Source: Leminorella grimontii ATCC 33999 = DSM 5078 | GTDB taxonomy: Bacteria; Pseudomonadota; Gammaproteobacteria; Enterobacterales; Enterobacteriaceae | DNA: 64,000 nt | Direction of reading: 5' to 3' | Assembly (NCBI RefSeq): GCF_000439085.1 | Contig: NZ_AUUA01000003.1 | Location: 310,001 to 374,000 of the forward strand | Part shown: piece after piece, positions 25,334 to 34,765 of the stretch | How the letters are laid out: each line of letters opens with the position of its first letter | How positions within the stretch are numbered: position 1 is the stretch's first letter | Program-made: the position numbers and the translations under genes | The notes under the pieces: generated by a model | Database searches by the model: none | Told to the model about the DNA's origin: nothing | Seen by the model: only the letters and a program-made list of their open reading frames with translations

Positions 25334-26037
25334 ATTTCGCCCACTCCTTAGGGCCAAAAGCAACACAAACAGAGAAATTAGATAGTTATATAACAACGCT
25401 TATGAAAATCCATAAAAAGCCAAAAGCGTGTTGTGAGATAATAATTACACGATCGACGCAATCGATCAACTGGTAAAAAACAATAGAGTTTATCTATCAA
25501 AAACAACATGTTCGATCGGTCAAAAAACTTAACTATTTAATTCATACACTTGTCACAATCACTAAAGAAACAACACACGTTAATGAAAAATAATCTATTG
25601 GAGGTGATTTAATATTATTTATAAAAATCAATTAGTTAAAACTTAAAAATCAATGAAAAAAGAAGATAAAAAAAGATTTGAGTATCAAATTTATTCTGGA
25701 TAAAAACGAATTATTCAGAATAAAACTCCTATTGTTAACCAAATGACGCAAACATTTAGGTCAATAAACTAAAATGAAAATAGCTCAAGAAAGGAGGTTT
25801 AAAGAAATAATTAATAATCAAAGCCGCCAAATAATCACGGACATCAATCTTCGATAAACTAAATCATTTCAACAAAACAACTTATTTAATATAAATAAGG
25901 AAATAAATAAAACCCATTAGATCAACAAAAATACAACAAATAAACGCTTTGGATTTTAATGAAAATAAAACCGATAGGTTATTTATCAGCTATCCGTACA
26001 ATTATTGTTTTAAACAAAATAAAACCTTTACGCACGG
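25334..26037. other. AT-rich intergenic region
   Basis: About 700 bp between the autotransporter start and the torZ terminator, extremely AT-rich. It must hold the autotransporter promoter. I see no further gene, RNA or repeat in it. Confidence 0.5.
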
Positions 26038-26068
26038 ACAAAAAAAGGCCCCTGAAATCAGGGGCCTT
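26038..26068 (-). terminator. Terminator after torZ
   Basis: Perfect 11-bp stem AAGGCCCCTGA / TCAGGGGCCTT with a 2-nt loop; on the minus strand it runs into TTTTTTTG. It lies 24 bp after the torZ stop. Confidence 0.9.
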
Positions 26069-26091
26069 ATTCAATGTCTTATAGAACAGGA

Positions 26092-28545
26092 TCAGGCTGC
26101 GGCCGGTTCCCCTTTAGGAGGATCGAAGGCCGTCAGCGGCAGCGCCGGGCCGGTATACTTCTCGATAGAAACCAGCGCGGTGTTGCCAGAGCAGCCGTTG
26201 GCCAGCTGAGAGGACGGGATATCGTCGGTCAGCACGTTTGCGCCGCCGTTCTTACAAATCCCGGTCGCCGGGTCCAGATCCGGCCATCCGCCTTCGTGAA
26301 TGCAGACGACGCCCTGCTTGATGCCGTCGGTAACTACTGCGCCCACCAGCACCTGGCCGCGCTCGTTATACGCGCGCACCAGGTCGCCGTTAGCGATACC
26401 GCGCGCCTTGGCGTCTTCCGGGTGGATCGTAATCGGCTCACGATCGGCCACGGCGTATAGCTCACGCAGCTTGGCGTAGTTAAGCTGGCTGTGCAGACGG
26501 TGAGCCGCGTGCGCGGTCAGCAGCTGCAGTTGCCCTTCCTTCGCCGATCCTTTCCACTCTTTAGGCTCAAGCCAAGTCGGATGCGCAGGGCAGTCCTTAT
26601 AGCCGAAGCCTTCGATGGTCTTGGAGTAGATTTCAATCTTGCCGCTCGGCGTGCCCAGCGGGTTCATTACCGGATCGGCTCGGAACTCGGCGTAGCGCAC
26701 GAATTTATCGTTCTTGTCGCTCTTACGCATTTCAATCAGCTTGTTTTCCTGCCAGAACTGATTGAACATCGGCATCGCCACGCGCTGCGCGCGCGCGCCT
26801 TTCTGCGCCGCGTCATAGAACTCTTTCAGCCAGTCCATCTCCTCTTTGCCTTCGGTATACACCTTACGGCCGCCCGGCTTAAGCAGTTCGGACATGTCGG
26901 CAAACACGTCAAAGTCGTTGCGCGATTCATACATTGGAGGAACGACCTGCTTCATCGGCACCAGGTGCTGATTGCTGTAGTCGCCGGTCATGGTCAGGTC
27001 GTTACGCTCAAACGAGGTAGTGATGGGCAGCACGATGTCCGCATGCTTGGCCGCCGCCGTCCAGTAGCATTCGGAAATGACGATCATCTCCGGCTTTTGC
27101 CAGGCCTTGATCAGGCGGTTGGTGTCCTGATGGTGGGTAAAGTTCGCACCGCCGGCCCACCAAATCATCTTGATGTCGGGGAAGGTGATTTCATGGCCGT
27201 TGTGCTGAATTTTAGAACCCGGCTTTTCCAACGCTTCGACGATGCGCGCCAGCGGGAAGCTGGCGACCGCTTCAGAAGCCGCCCAGTCGTTACCGGCGGA
27301 AGAGAGCCCGGAAACGGAGGACGAAATCGCCGGCAGAACGCCGCCGACGCGGGTCGGGTTGCCGCCGTTGGAGTAGTGGTAGGAGAAGCCGAAGCCGCCG
27401 CCTTCCGTACCAATCTGGCCAAGCATCGCCGCCAGCGTCACCAGCATCCAGTGCTTCTGCTCGCCGTACTGCTGGCGCTGAATGCCCCAGCCGGCCATGA
27501 TCATGGTGCGGTTCTTGCTAAAAATATCCGCCAACAGTTCGAGCTGCTCGGCCGGCACGCCGCAGATCTCAGCCGCCCAGGCCGCCGTCTTCGGCGTCTT
27601 ATCGGTTTTGCCTAACAGGTACTCTTCGAACTTGTCGTAACCGGTGGTGTACTTATCCAGAAACGCCTTGTCGTGCATCGACTTGGTGACCAGCGTGTGG
27701 GCAATGCCTAGCATCATCGCTACGTCGGTCCCCATGTTCGGCGCGATCCACTGCGCGTTGTCGCCGAAGAACTCAACGGTTTCCGAACGCATCGGATCGA
27801 TGGCGATCACCTTCTTACCGGAACTCTTGAGCTGATTAAAGAACTCAATGCCCTGCTCGTCGGTGCTGGTCCACGCAATTTTCAGCGTGTTGAGCGGGTT
27901 TGCGCCCCACAGCACTACAACCTGAGAGTGATCCATAATCATCGGGTAGGTGGTCTGCTGCTCATAAACCTCAACGGAACCCACCACGTGCGGCATGATG
28001 ACCTGCGCCGCGCCCGTGGAGTAGTCGCCCATGTGGCCTGAATAGCCGCCAGCCAGGCTCATATAGCGCTGAAGCAGCGTTTGCGCCTTGTGAAGCACGC
28101 CGCTGGAGCGCCAGCCGTAGGAACCGGCGAATACGGAAGAGGGGCCATACGCCTTACGGATGCGCATGTGCTGTTCGTGAATGAGCTTATAGGCTTCATC
28201 CCAAGAGACGCGGACAAACTCGTCGCTGCCGCGCTTGCCGTCCGGCGCGGTTGGGTTCGCCAGGAAGCCCTTGCGCACCATCGGATACTTCACGCGCGCT
28301 TTGGTATAAAGCTGATCGGCGGCGGTGGTTTGCAGGCTGTTCGGCACGGTCTTGGCCAACGCGCCTTTGGAAGAAACCACTTTTCCGTCCTTCACCTCAA
28401 CGTACATCGCGCCCCAGCGGCCTGCGGTCAGTACGGTCCCCGCAGGGGCTTCGGCCCATGCGGGAAGTGGAATTGCTGAGGATATCGCCATAGCCCCAGC
28501 CGTGACTCCTGCACCTTTAATAAAACCTCGACGTGTTACGTTCAT
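26092..28545 (-). CDS. torZ: Periplasmic TMAO / N-oxide reductase, molybdopterin subunit
   Basis: Terminal reductase of anaerobic respiration with trimethylamine-N-oxide or biotin-sulfoxide-type substrates. The 817-residue sequence matches E. coli TorZ over its full length, far better than TorA. A Tat signal (TRRGFIK in the first 10 residues, cleavage after PAWA near 31) sends the folded protein to the periplasm. The molybdenum-ligand serine segment [11 protein letters not shown] (about 142-152) and the cofactor-binding blocks [16 protein letters not shown] and [14 protein letters not shown] are intact. 27 bp downstream of the cytochrome gene torY, so co-transcribed. No torD-type chaperone gene is in the window. 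Confidence 0.96.
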   Translation of the reverse strand: MNVTRRGFIKGAGVTAGAMAISSAIPLPAWAEAPAGTVLTAGRWGAMYVEVKDGKVVSSKGALAKTVPNSLQTTAADQLYTKARVKYPMVRKGFLANPTAPDGKRGSDEFVRVSWDEAYKLIHEQHMRIRKAYGPSSVFAGSYGWRSSGVLHKAQTLLQRYMSLAGGYSGHMGDYSTGAAQVIMPHVVGSVEVYEQQTTYPMIMDHSQVVVLWGANPLNTLKIAWTSTDEQGIEFFNQLKSSGKKVIAIDPMRSETVEFFGDNAQWIAPNMGTDVAMMLGIAHTLVTKSMHDKAFLDKYTTGYDKFEEYLLGKTDKTPKTAAWAAEICGVPAEQLELLADIFSKNRTMIMAGWGIQRQQYGEQKHWMLVTLAAMLGQIGTEGGGFGFSYHYSNGGNPTRVGGVLPAISSSVSGLSSAGNDWAASEAVASFPLARIVEALEKPGSKIQHNGHEITFPDIKMIWWAGGANFTHHQDTNRLIKAWQKPEMIVISECYWTAAAKHADIVLPITTSFERNDLTMTGDYSNQHLVPMKQVVPPMYESRNDFDVFADMSELLKPGGRKVYTEGKEEMDWLKEFYDAAQKGARAQRVAMPMFNQFWQENKLIEMRKSDKNDKFVRYAEFRADPVMNPLGTPSGKIEIYSKTIEGFGYKDCPAHPTWLEPKEWKGSAKEGQLQLLTAHAAHRLHSQLNYAKLRELYAVADREPITIHPEDAKARGIANGDLVRAYNERGQVLVGAVVTDGIKQGVVCIHEGGWPDLDPATGICKNGGANVLTDDIPSSQLANGCSGNTALVSIEKYTGPALPLTAFDPPKGEPAAA

Positions 28546-28572
28546 AGGTCGTCCTCTTTTTATTATTAAAAA

Positions 28573-29667
28573 TTACTGCTTCATGTCCTTCGCGTTGTAC
28601 TGGAAGTATCGGGTCAAAATGTCCAAATTCTGTGGCGTAATGTCCGTCCTGTCCCCCATGCCTTTGGCTACGGCAGGCCAGGCGTTGACGGTATAGTGTT
28701 TGGATGAAATCTTGGCGTGGCAGCCGGAGCAGTAAACGGTATCCAGGTTTTCCGCATAGCCCCACAGCGCCTTTCTGTCGGCCAATACCGGCTCGGTAAT
28801 CGTCCCCGCCAGGCTGACCGGGCGCCACTCGTTGTCGTAGTCGTCCTTAACGTAGTCGCCCTGCACCTTCAGCGCCGCCTGCCCTGCTTCGCTTAAGCTT
28901 GCGAGGATCAGGCGCTGGCCTTTTTCCAGATAGATAACCTGCTCTGCGCCCTTCATTTGAGAGCCCGTCAGCTCGACTTCGCGCGTCGCACCCTCAGCCT
29001 TCGTCACCTTCAGCGCGGTAGCCGGATACACGGTCGCCAGGTCGCCCATTTTGACGGGCGTCGCCGGATAGACCACTTTAGCGTCGGCAGCGGTCTGCTT
29101 GGCGGCGCTCATCACTTCGTCCAGCGCCTTGTCGTCCATTTTGATTTCCGGCGGGAAGTGGGCGACGCCCTTATGGCAGTCGATGCAGGTCTGCTTCTCT
29201 TTAATGCCGAGGTTATGCATCTTCTGCGCGTCCTGACTTTGCGAAGCGAGATCCATGGCGTCAAAGGTGTGGCAGGAGCGGCAGGTGGCGGAGTCGTTCG
29301 CCTTTAGCTGGTCCCAAACGGTCTGGGCCATCGCCAGACGATGCTCTTCATAAAGCTCCGGCGTGTCGATTTTTTTACTGATGAACTGGTGGTAGACGTC
29401 TTTGCTGGCCTTCATCTTGGCGATGAAGAAGTCGAGAGGCTCTTGAGGAATATGACAGTCGGAACACTCCGCGCGAATGCCTTTCTGATTCTTGAAGTGG
29501 ACGGAGCCCTGATACTCCTCGTACGGCGCCTGCATGGTGTGGCAGGAGAGGCAGAAGCTGGTTTCTGACGTTTTGTGCAGCATATAAGAACTGCCGCCAA
29601 ATCCAAACGCACCAATCACAATTCCCAGAACAATGCCCCAAAAGAGCTTAGACTTCCTGATAGCCAT
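28573..29667 (-). CDS. torY: Pentahaem c-type cytochrome TorY
   Basis: Membrane-anchored quinol-oxidising cytochrome that passes electrons from the menaquinol pool to TorZ. 364 residues: one N-terminal membrane helix (LFWGIVLGIVIGAFGFGG), a NapC/NirT-type tetrahaem domain with CLSCH, CSDCH, CRSCH and CIDCH, and a C-terminal monohaem extension with CSGCH near residue 316, as in TorC/TorY. First gene of the torYZ operon. A palindromic NarL/NarP-type site lies about 225 bp upstream, so nitrate/nitrite control is plausible. Confidence 0.95.
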   Translation of the reverse strand: MAIRKSKLFWGIVLGIVIGAFGFGGSSYMLHKTSETSFCLSCHTMQAPYEEYQGSVHFKNQKGIRAECSDCHIPQEPLDFFIAKMKASKDVYHQFISKKIDTPELYEEHRLAMAQTVWDQLKANDSATCRSCHTFDAMDLASQSQDAQKMHNLGIKEKQTCIDCHKGVAHFPPEIKMDDKALDEVMSAAKQTAADAKVVYPATPVKMGDLATVYPATALKVTKAEGATREVELTGSQMKGAEQVIYLEKGQRLILASLSEAGQAALKVQGDYVKDDYDNEWRPVSLAGTITEPVLADRKALWGYAENLDTVYCSGCHAKISSKHYTVNAWPAVAKGMGDRTDITPQNLDILTRYFQYNAKDMKQ

Positions 29668-29890
29668 AGTAAAAATAACCTTCTATGTTAATAATCAACG
29701 CTTTTCTAATAAGGCTTAGCGCCTCGTTATATATATAAATACACAGCCAGCTTTAGGAAATTACCCGGATATCGTTATATAAAAAAACACATAATGAATT
29801 ATCCAAACGGCTAGTTTCCTTAATTACAGTTAGCGGCGTAACAATAATCACCATTAAAGTTCACCGCTTCATTTAAATATAAGATCACGA

Positions 29891-29906
29891 TACTCCTATA
29901 GGGGTA
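29891..29906. promoter_or_regulatory. NarL/NarP 7-2-7 binding site
   Basis: TACTCCT-AT-AGGGGTA: two heptamers in opposite orientation, both matching TACYYMT and separated by exactly 2 bp, the arrangement bound by NarP and NarL. It lies 224 bp upstream of the torY start codon. Confidence 0.65.
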
Positions 29907-30283
29907 TCTTATCTTTTATTTCAGCGCCTGTCATAATTAACGTTATTTATTGTATTTTCATATTTTTTAATAAACCCGATCGTCAATTAAAATAAAATAC
30001 AATAAATTCAATCAATTAATCAACTACCTCTTGGGTTCTATTTTTATACTTAGGTCTCAATAATTTAATCAAAAAAGACAAAACCAATCCTGATAAAATA
30101 AATCATCACGATTTAAAATCACATAAAAATATAAATAGCTAGCACCTTAACCCATAAAACTGGCAGAAACAACGCCTCAATGACTACCCAACCGGTCAAC
30201 CAACGGCGAACAAGCAAAAGCGTAGGTTGTCATCGACTTTTATTTCCAAAGCGTGTACGAACCGACAAGCAGAAATCTATAAA

Positions 30284-30297
30284 ATGATATATATCAA
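30284..30297. promoter_or_regulatory. FNR-like site
   Basis: ATGATATATATCAA differs from the FNR consensus TTGAT-N4-ATCAA only at the first base. It is 617 bp from torY and 230 bp beyond the citG stop, so the transcript it would control is unclear. Confidence 0.45.
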
Positions 30298-30527
30298 TAA
30301 TGAAAAAAAACCTAAAAATAAAAAATGCGTCCTCACAACCTCAAAAAAATACTTCGTACCGGTCGGCAGAATATCGTCATTGAAATCGTAACGGACGTTG
30401 TGAAGAGGGATATTTCCGTCTGCGTCCTAATCGTCCCCCACAGACTAAAAAGGCAAAACGGTCGGAAACGTTCTAATTCATACAGAACGCCAGACAGCAG
30501 ATGACGGTGGTGACTGAGTAGTAACGA

Positions 30528-31457
30528 CTAACTAACCGATTTGGGAAGATGCGCCAAAAACCAGGTGACCGCCAGCAGGTCCGCGCTGCCGCCGGGGCTC
30601 AGGTTTTTAGCAATGAAGGCGTCGTCCAGCGCGGCAAGCCGCGCTTTCGCCTGCGGGTGCGCCATGCCGCCGTCGTTTAGCAGCGCCCTCGCTTCGTTTC
30701 TGGCAAAGCGCAGCCCTTCAACGCCGCCGCGCGATACCAGGTTGGTGTCGTCGTTGTGCGCCATGAGCGTCAGCAGCGCCTGATGCAACGAACGTTCGCT
30801 GCTCCATCCTTGACGCAGGCTTTCACGATAGGCAGGAAGTCCGTAGTCCAGCGCAGTGGCAAAGCCCGATTCGGCCTCTCCCCGCGCGCCGGTGAAGCCG
30901 TAGCTCAGATAGAAGCGCTCCCCGGCCGTTCTGGCCTCTTTTACCGACGCCAGCTCTCGCATCACCATGCCTCGACAAACGTCCGCTACTTCTTGGCAAA
31001 GCGCTTGCGCCTCTATCGGTACGCCGCGAGCGAGCAGCCTGCCCGCCGCCGCGCACAAAAGGCCGAAGGCGAATACCGCCCCCTTGTGAGTGTTCACTCC
31101 GCCGGTCGCGCGATACATCGCCCTTTCGCAGGCCATGCCGGGCGCCCTTAAGGAAGGAAGCGCCTGCGCTGCGGGAACGTTCCCCTGCGCATAACCCAGA
31201 TAAACGAACTCGGGCAGGCCGTCGGCCACCGCTCGGGCGCTGCGCGCGAACGAACGGCTATCCATATCGCGATGCGAGCCGCTATTTTGCCTGTCAACCA
31301 GCCCGGGCTTGGGCGTGAGTAGAACTTCTTCCATCATCGCGCGGTAGGAGAGACGCCCGAGCGCCTCTCCCCAGAGGGCCAGCATTTTGTCGCTTAAGGG
31401 AGCGCTGGCCTCCTCGGAAACATCACTCTTCAGCTTCGAGAGACTGCTTGAATTCAT
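30528..31457 (-). CDS. citG: Triphosphoribosyl-dephospho-CoA synthase
   Basis: Makes the precursor of the citrate lyase prosthetic group from ATP and dephospho-CoA. 309 residues with the CitG/MdcB signatures VLLTPKPGLVDRQNSGSHRD (about 46-65), RATGGVNTHKGAVFAFGLL (about 117-135) and LMAHNDDTNLVSRGG (about 232-246). The ATG at 31457, preceded by GGAG, is used rather than an adjacent TTG. The start lies inside the end of citX (35-bp overlap). Last gene of the cit operon. Confidence 0.95.
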   Translation of the reverse strand: MNSSSLSKLKSDVSEEASAPLSDKMLALWGEALGRLSYRAMMEEVLLTPKPGLVDRQNSGSHRDMDSRSFARSARAVADGLPEFVYLGYAQGNVPAAQALPSLRAPGMACERAMYRATGGVNTHKGAVFAFGLLCAAAGRLLARGVPIEAQALCQEVADVCRGMVMRELASVKEARTAGERFYLSYGFTGARGEAESGFATALDYGLPAYRESLRQGWSSERSLHQALLTLMAHNDDTNLVSRGGVEGLRFARNEARALLNDGGMAHPQAKARLAALDDAFIAKNLSPGGSADLLAVTWFLAHLPKSVS

Positions 31458-31959
31458 CAATGCTCCGGTGAATGGCGCTTAACAGTTCGCTGACGTCGTG
31501 GGCGCGGGAGCGCGCGCAGACGTGGGCTGGCTCATCACACACCAGGCAGCTGCGCGGAGAAAGGCCGACCTCAGTACGCGAGATGGGCCGACCATCGGCG
31601 CCGATAACGTCGATATCCCACAGCCTTCCGAGCGGATGCGCCTCTTCAAGCCCGACGCACAACCGCTTAAGCGCCGTAGCATCCATATTCACGCTATAGA
31701 TGGCCTCCGCTCCGGTGACGAGAAAATCACACCGCCGCAGGTTGGGAGATATGCTCAGCGCGTCAAGGACGTCGTCCAGTGACCGCGTCGCCTGCTCCAT
31801 TGCGTAGCGAGACGCCTCGGTATCTTTCACTTCACCGGGCCAAACCAGCGTTATTGAAACCACGGGCGCGCCAAAGCGCGACAGCGTCTCCTTTTGTCTC
31901 TCGGCCCGCTTCTCGCGGCAGTCCAACACGTCTTCCAGAGTTACCTTTCGTTCCGTCAT
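31423..31959 (-). CDS. citX: Apo-citrate lyase phosphoribosyl-dephospho-CoA transferase
   Basis: Transfers the prosthetic group precursor to the serine of CitD. 178 residues with the CitX motifs GRLWDIDVIGADGRPISR and RSCLVCDEPAHVCARSRAH. It starts 3 bp after the citC stop and overlaps citG. The separate CitX and CitG genes follow the E. coli arrangement, not a fused citXG. Confidence 0.95.
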   Translation of the reverse strand: MTERKVTLEDVLDCREKRAERQKETLSRFGAPVVSITLVWPGEVKDTEASRYAMEQATRSLDDVLDALSISPNLRRCDFLVTGAEAIYSVNMDATALKRLCVGLEEAHPLGRLWDIDVIGADGRPISRTEVGLSPRSCLVCDEPAHVCARSRAHDVSELLSAIHRSIDEFKQSLEAEE

Positions 31960-31962
31960 TAC

Positions 31963-32991
31963 TTAGCCTCGTTGATTAACCTGTTGATTAAGCAAGAAGT
32001 CAAACGTCGCCTGCGGCACCAGTCGCGCCACGGCGTCCATATTGCCTTCGTCCAGCAGTTTTCTTACCCTCGAAGCGGACACCGGCGCACCGTCAACCTC
32101 TACGCGCGGCAGTTCCACTACCCGAACGTCGGGCGAGAATGATTCTACCTGAGAAAGCCAGTATTCCATATCACGGTTGTATTTGGCCGTTACGGGATCA
32201 AAAGGTTCAGTGCCGACAAACCGCACGTTGATGCCCAACGCGGGCGCTATCGACTGGCGAAACAGCAGCAGGTCCAGCGCGGTGGCGCACTCGTCCACCA
32301 GCCCCTGCTCTTTAAGAAAATAGGAGGGAAAGGTGGCTTTGGAAATGGTGTAATCGGAGCCGGGGTGGAGGGTTATCCGCTCAAGCCCTTGAATGCCGGC
32401 GCGGATAAGCCTGAGGCGATCGGCGTAGGCAAAGCGCGAGGCGTCCTGCTTTACCACAAACAGATGCAGCCAGTCGCAGCGTTCCAGCGCGCGCGACACC
32501 AGATAGAGGTGCCCCAGCGTAAAGGGATTCGCGTTCATCACGATGCTGCCGATGATTTTACCCGGTCGGCGAAGTTTGGCCAGTTCGTCGCAGTAGTTTG
32601 CAAGCCCGCAGGGATCGCTTTCCATCAGCGTGACTCGTTCGGGGACGGTGGCCAGCGTCGTAAACCCTGCGCCTTCGAACAGCGGCGCGTTGTCGGGCTT
32701 GGTGTAGAGAAACAGGCGATCGACGCCCTGGCGATAGGCCAGGTTCATCGCCTCGGTTAAGAGCCGAAGGCTGAGCGCCCCGCCGCGATGGCATTGGTCG
32801 ATCGCCACGCACTTGATGACGTTGCCGTCAAGCCCGGCGCAGCCCACGAGTTTGCCTTGGAAGCGCGCTTCAATAAACTGAGAGAGTCCGGCTTCCAGCC
32901 GTAGGCCATTGGCGTTGAGCAGTAGTTCGAGTTCTTTGAGGGCTATGGGCGACGGCTGGGAGAGAGGATTGAAATGGTATTGGTCGCTCAT
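31963..32991 (-). CDS. citC: [Citrate (pro-3S)-lyase] ligase
   Basis: Activates citrate lyase by acetylating its prosthetic group with acetate and ATP. 342 residues: an N-terminal GNAT-like domain (CVAIDQCHRGGALSLRLLTE, about 68-87) and a C-terminal nucleotidyltransferase domain with IVMNANPFTLGHLYLVSRAL (about 150-170, the T/H nucleotide motif) and a final SASRVRKLLDEG. Excellent ribosome binding site GGAGG. Separated from citF by 229 bp that hold a copy of the mosaic palindromic element, whereas all other cit genes are tightly packed. Confidence 0.95.
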   Translation of the reverse strand: MSDQYHFNPLSQPSPIALKELELLLNANGLRLEAGLSQFIEARFQGKLVGCAGLDGNVIKCVAIDQCHRGGALSLRLLTEAMNLAYRQGVDRLFLYTKPDNAPLFEGAGFTTLATVPERVTLMESDPCGLANYCDELAKLRRPGKIIGSIVMNANPFTLGHLYLVSRALERCDWLHLFVVKQDASRFAYADRLRLIRAGIQGLERITLHPGSDYTISKATFPSYFLKEQGLVDECATALDLLLFRQSIAPALGINVRFVGTEPFDPVTAKYNRDMEYWLSQVESFSPDVRVVELPRVEVDGAPVSASRVRKLLDEGNMDAVARLVPQATFDFLLNQQVNQRG

Positions 32992-33014
32992 GGGGCCTCC
33001 GGGGGATCTATTCT

Positions 33015-33196
33015 AAATCGGCATTGGTGGATATTCCGACCGTAAATACAATGTGCCTATATAACCATTGTGTACGGTCGGAAGGGCGCTGGTATTAGCT
33101 TTGGGAGTGCGGCGGGCCTAGCCCTCCTACGGGCACTTCGTTGGCTTACGCCAAGTCGACCCCAACGGAGGCCTCTCCCGCCGTTTGACTCCGTAG
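33015..33196 (+). repeat. Mosaic palindromic intergenic element, copy 2 (short form)
   Basis: About 180 bp. It starts with CCGACCGTA...TACGGTCGG enclosing ACAATG / CATTGT, continues with TTAGCTTTGGGAGTGCGGCG and CCTCCTACGGGC, then jumps directly to CGTTGGCTTACGCCAAGTCG, lacking the roughly 85-100 bp middle module with three hairpins present in the other two copies. It lies between citF and citC inside the cit operon. Confidence 0.8.
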
Positions 33197-33220
33197 GTCT
33201 TTAAAACTTATCCAGACCCT

Positions 33221-34765
33221 TTACTTGGTTGCTGGCTTATACACCACGTCGATAATCGTGCCGTCGCGGTATTCAACTACCGCGACCACGTCGTCGGTCA
33301 GGGCGATGGGTTCAGGGACGCCTGCGATGTCCTCGGCCAGGCGCTTCATCTCTTCGATGGTTTTCAGCGGTAACCCTCGCCCGCTCAGGCGTTCGATCAA
33401 ATCCTGCCTAAGGGGGTTGACGGCGATGCCGTACTCGGTGACCAGCACGTCGACCGTTTCGCCCGGCGTGGTGATGGTGACGATTTCATCGCGCAGGATC
33501 GGCAGTCGGCCGCGGATCAGGTTGGCCGTGACGATGGTGAGCTTGGCGCCCGCCGCAGCGTCGCTGTGGCCGCCGGAGCCGCCCATGATGTAGCCGTTGG
33601 AGCCGGTGACCACGTTGACGTTAAAGCGGGTATCCATCTCGGTCGCGCCCAGCACTACGCAGTCCAGCTGGTTGACCACGCAGCCGGAGTTAAACGGGCT
33701 GGCGTACATGCCGGCGCTCACTTCCAAGTGGTTCGGGTTCTCTTTTAAAGAGCGCACCGCCTCCAGATCGAAGCCCTGCACGTCGATAAGCCGCTCAAAT
33801 AGCCCCTCTTCCAGCATTGACACCAAATAGCCGGTAATGCCGCCCAGTGCGAAGCTGCCGACGATGGACCTTTCCCGCATGATTTTACGCAGGTAGTGCG
33901 CCACCGCCAGCGACGCGCCGCCCGCGCCGGTCTGGAACGAGAAGCCGTTTTTCAACAGCCCTGAGGCTTCAATCACCTTGGCCGCCAACGAGGCGATTTT
34001 TAGCTGTACCGGATCTTTCGTCACCTGCGTAGTGCCGGAAACAATGCCCTTCGGATCGCCAACCGATGGCAGCGTCACCACGTAGTCTACCCGAGTCTGA
34101 GGAATGGAAATCGCCTTCAGCGGATAGGGCACCAGCGTGTCGGTGACCGCCACTACGCGATCGGCGTACTCGGCGTCGGGGAAAGCGTAGCCCAGCGAGC
34201 CGCAGGCGGTTGGCCCTTCGGTGCCGTTGAGGTTGCCGTATTCGTCCGCCGTCGGCGCGGCAATAAACGCCACGTCAACGCGCAGATCGCCGCACTCGAT
34301 GGCGCGGGCGCGCCCGCCGTGGCTTCTTAGCATCACCGGGTTGGCCAGAACGCCCTGCGATACCGCCGTCGCCACCGGGCCGGACATGTAGTCGGTATCA
34401 AGATAGACTACCGTACCGTTTCTAAAGTGCTCCACCATCGGCGCGTGCACCGGGAAGACCGAGCTCAGCGCTATCCGAAGCCCCTTGAGCCCGCGTCGGG
34501 CGGCAATTTCCAGCACCTGATTGACCAGGCTATCGCCGTTGCGAAAGTGGTGATGAAACGACAGCGTCATGCCGTCGGTAATGGGCAGCTCGTCAAACAC
34601 CGCTTCAAGGCCGTCTCGAAGCTTGCGGCTTCCGGGAAGCTGGCGCTTGACCTTCGGCGCGTAGCGCTGCATCGCAGGCGTTTGAGCGAACGCCCCGGCG
34701 TAGGGCGCAAGCGTGCCGATGGCCGCGATAGCCTCGGGCAGCTCGCGATTGACCAGGTTCTTCAT
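33221..34765 (-). CDS. citF: Citrate lyase alpha subunit (citrate CoA-transferase)
   Basis: Catalyses transfer of the acyl carrier thioester from acetyl-ACP to citrate, giving citryl-ACP. 514 residues, the usual CitF length, with typical CoA-transferase segments such as MTLSFHHHFRNGDSLVNQVL (about 64-84), GLLKNGFSFQTGAGGASLAV (about 267-286) and MGGSGGHSDAAAGAKLTIV. The start overlaps the citE stop by 4 bp. Followed by a 229-bp gap with a repeat element before citC. Confidence 0.97.
   Translation of the reverse strand: MKNLVNRELPEAIAAIGTLAPYAGAFAQTPAMQRYAPKVKRQLPGSRKLRDGLEAVFDELPITDGMTLSFHHHFRNGDSLVNQVLEIAARRGLKGLRIALSSVFPVHAPMVEHFRNGTVVYLDTDYMSGPVATAVSQGVLANPVMLRSHGGRARAIECGDLRVDVAFIAAPTADEYGNLNGTEGPTACGSLGYAFPDAEYADRVVAVTDTLVPYPLKAISIPQTRVDYVVTLPSVGDPKGIVSGTTQVTKDPVQLKIASLAAKVIEASGLLKNGFSFQTGAGGASLAVAHYLRKIMRERSIVGSFALGGITGYLVSMLEEGLFERLIDVQGFDLEAVRSLKENPNHLEVSAGMYASPFNSGCVVNQLDCVVLGATEMDTRFNVNVVTGSNGYIMGGSGGHSDAAAGAKLTIVTANLIRGRLPILRDEIVTITTPGETVDVLVTEYGIAVNPLRQDLIERLSGRGLPLKTIEEMKRLAEDIAGVPEPIALTDDVVAVVEYRDGTIIDVVYKPATK

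Larger units (their letters stand above)
29668..30527. other. Regulatory intergenic region between torY and citG
   Basis: 860 bp, AT-rich. Contains the torY promoter region, a NarL/NarP-type palindrome (29891-29906) and an FNR-like site (30284-30297). No open frame of note and no convincing terminator after citG was found. Confidence 0.5.

Noticed and set aside
26491-27615. 374-codon plus-strand frame opposite torZ
   Set aside because: Antisense shadow of a strongly conserved reductase gene.
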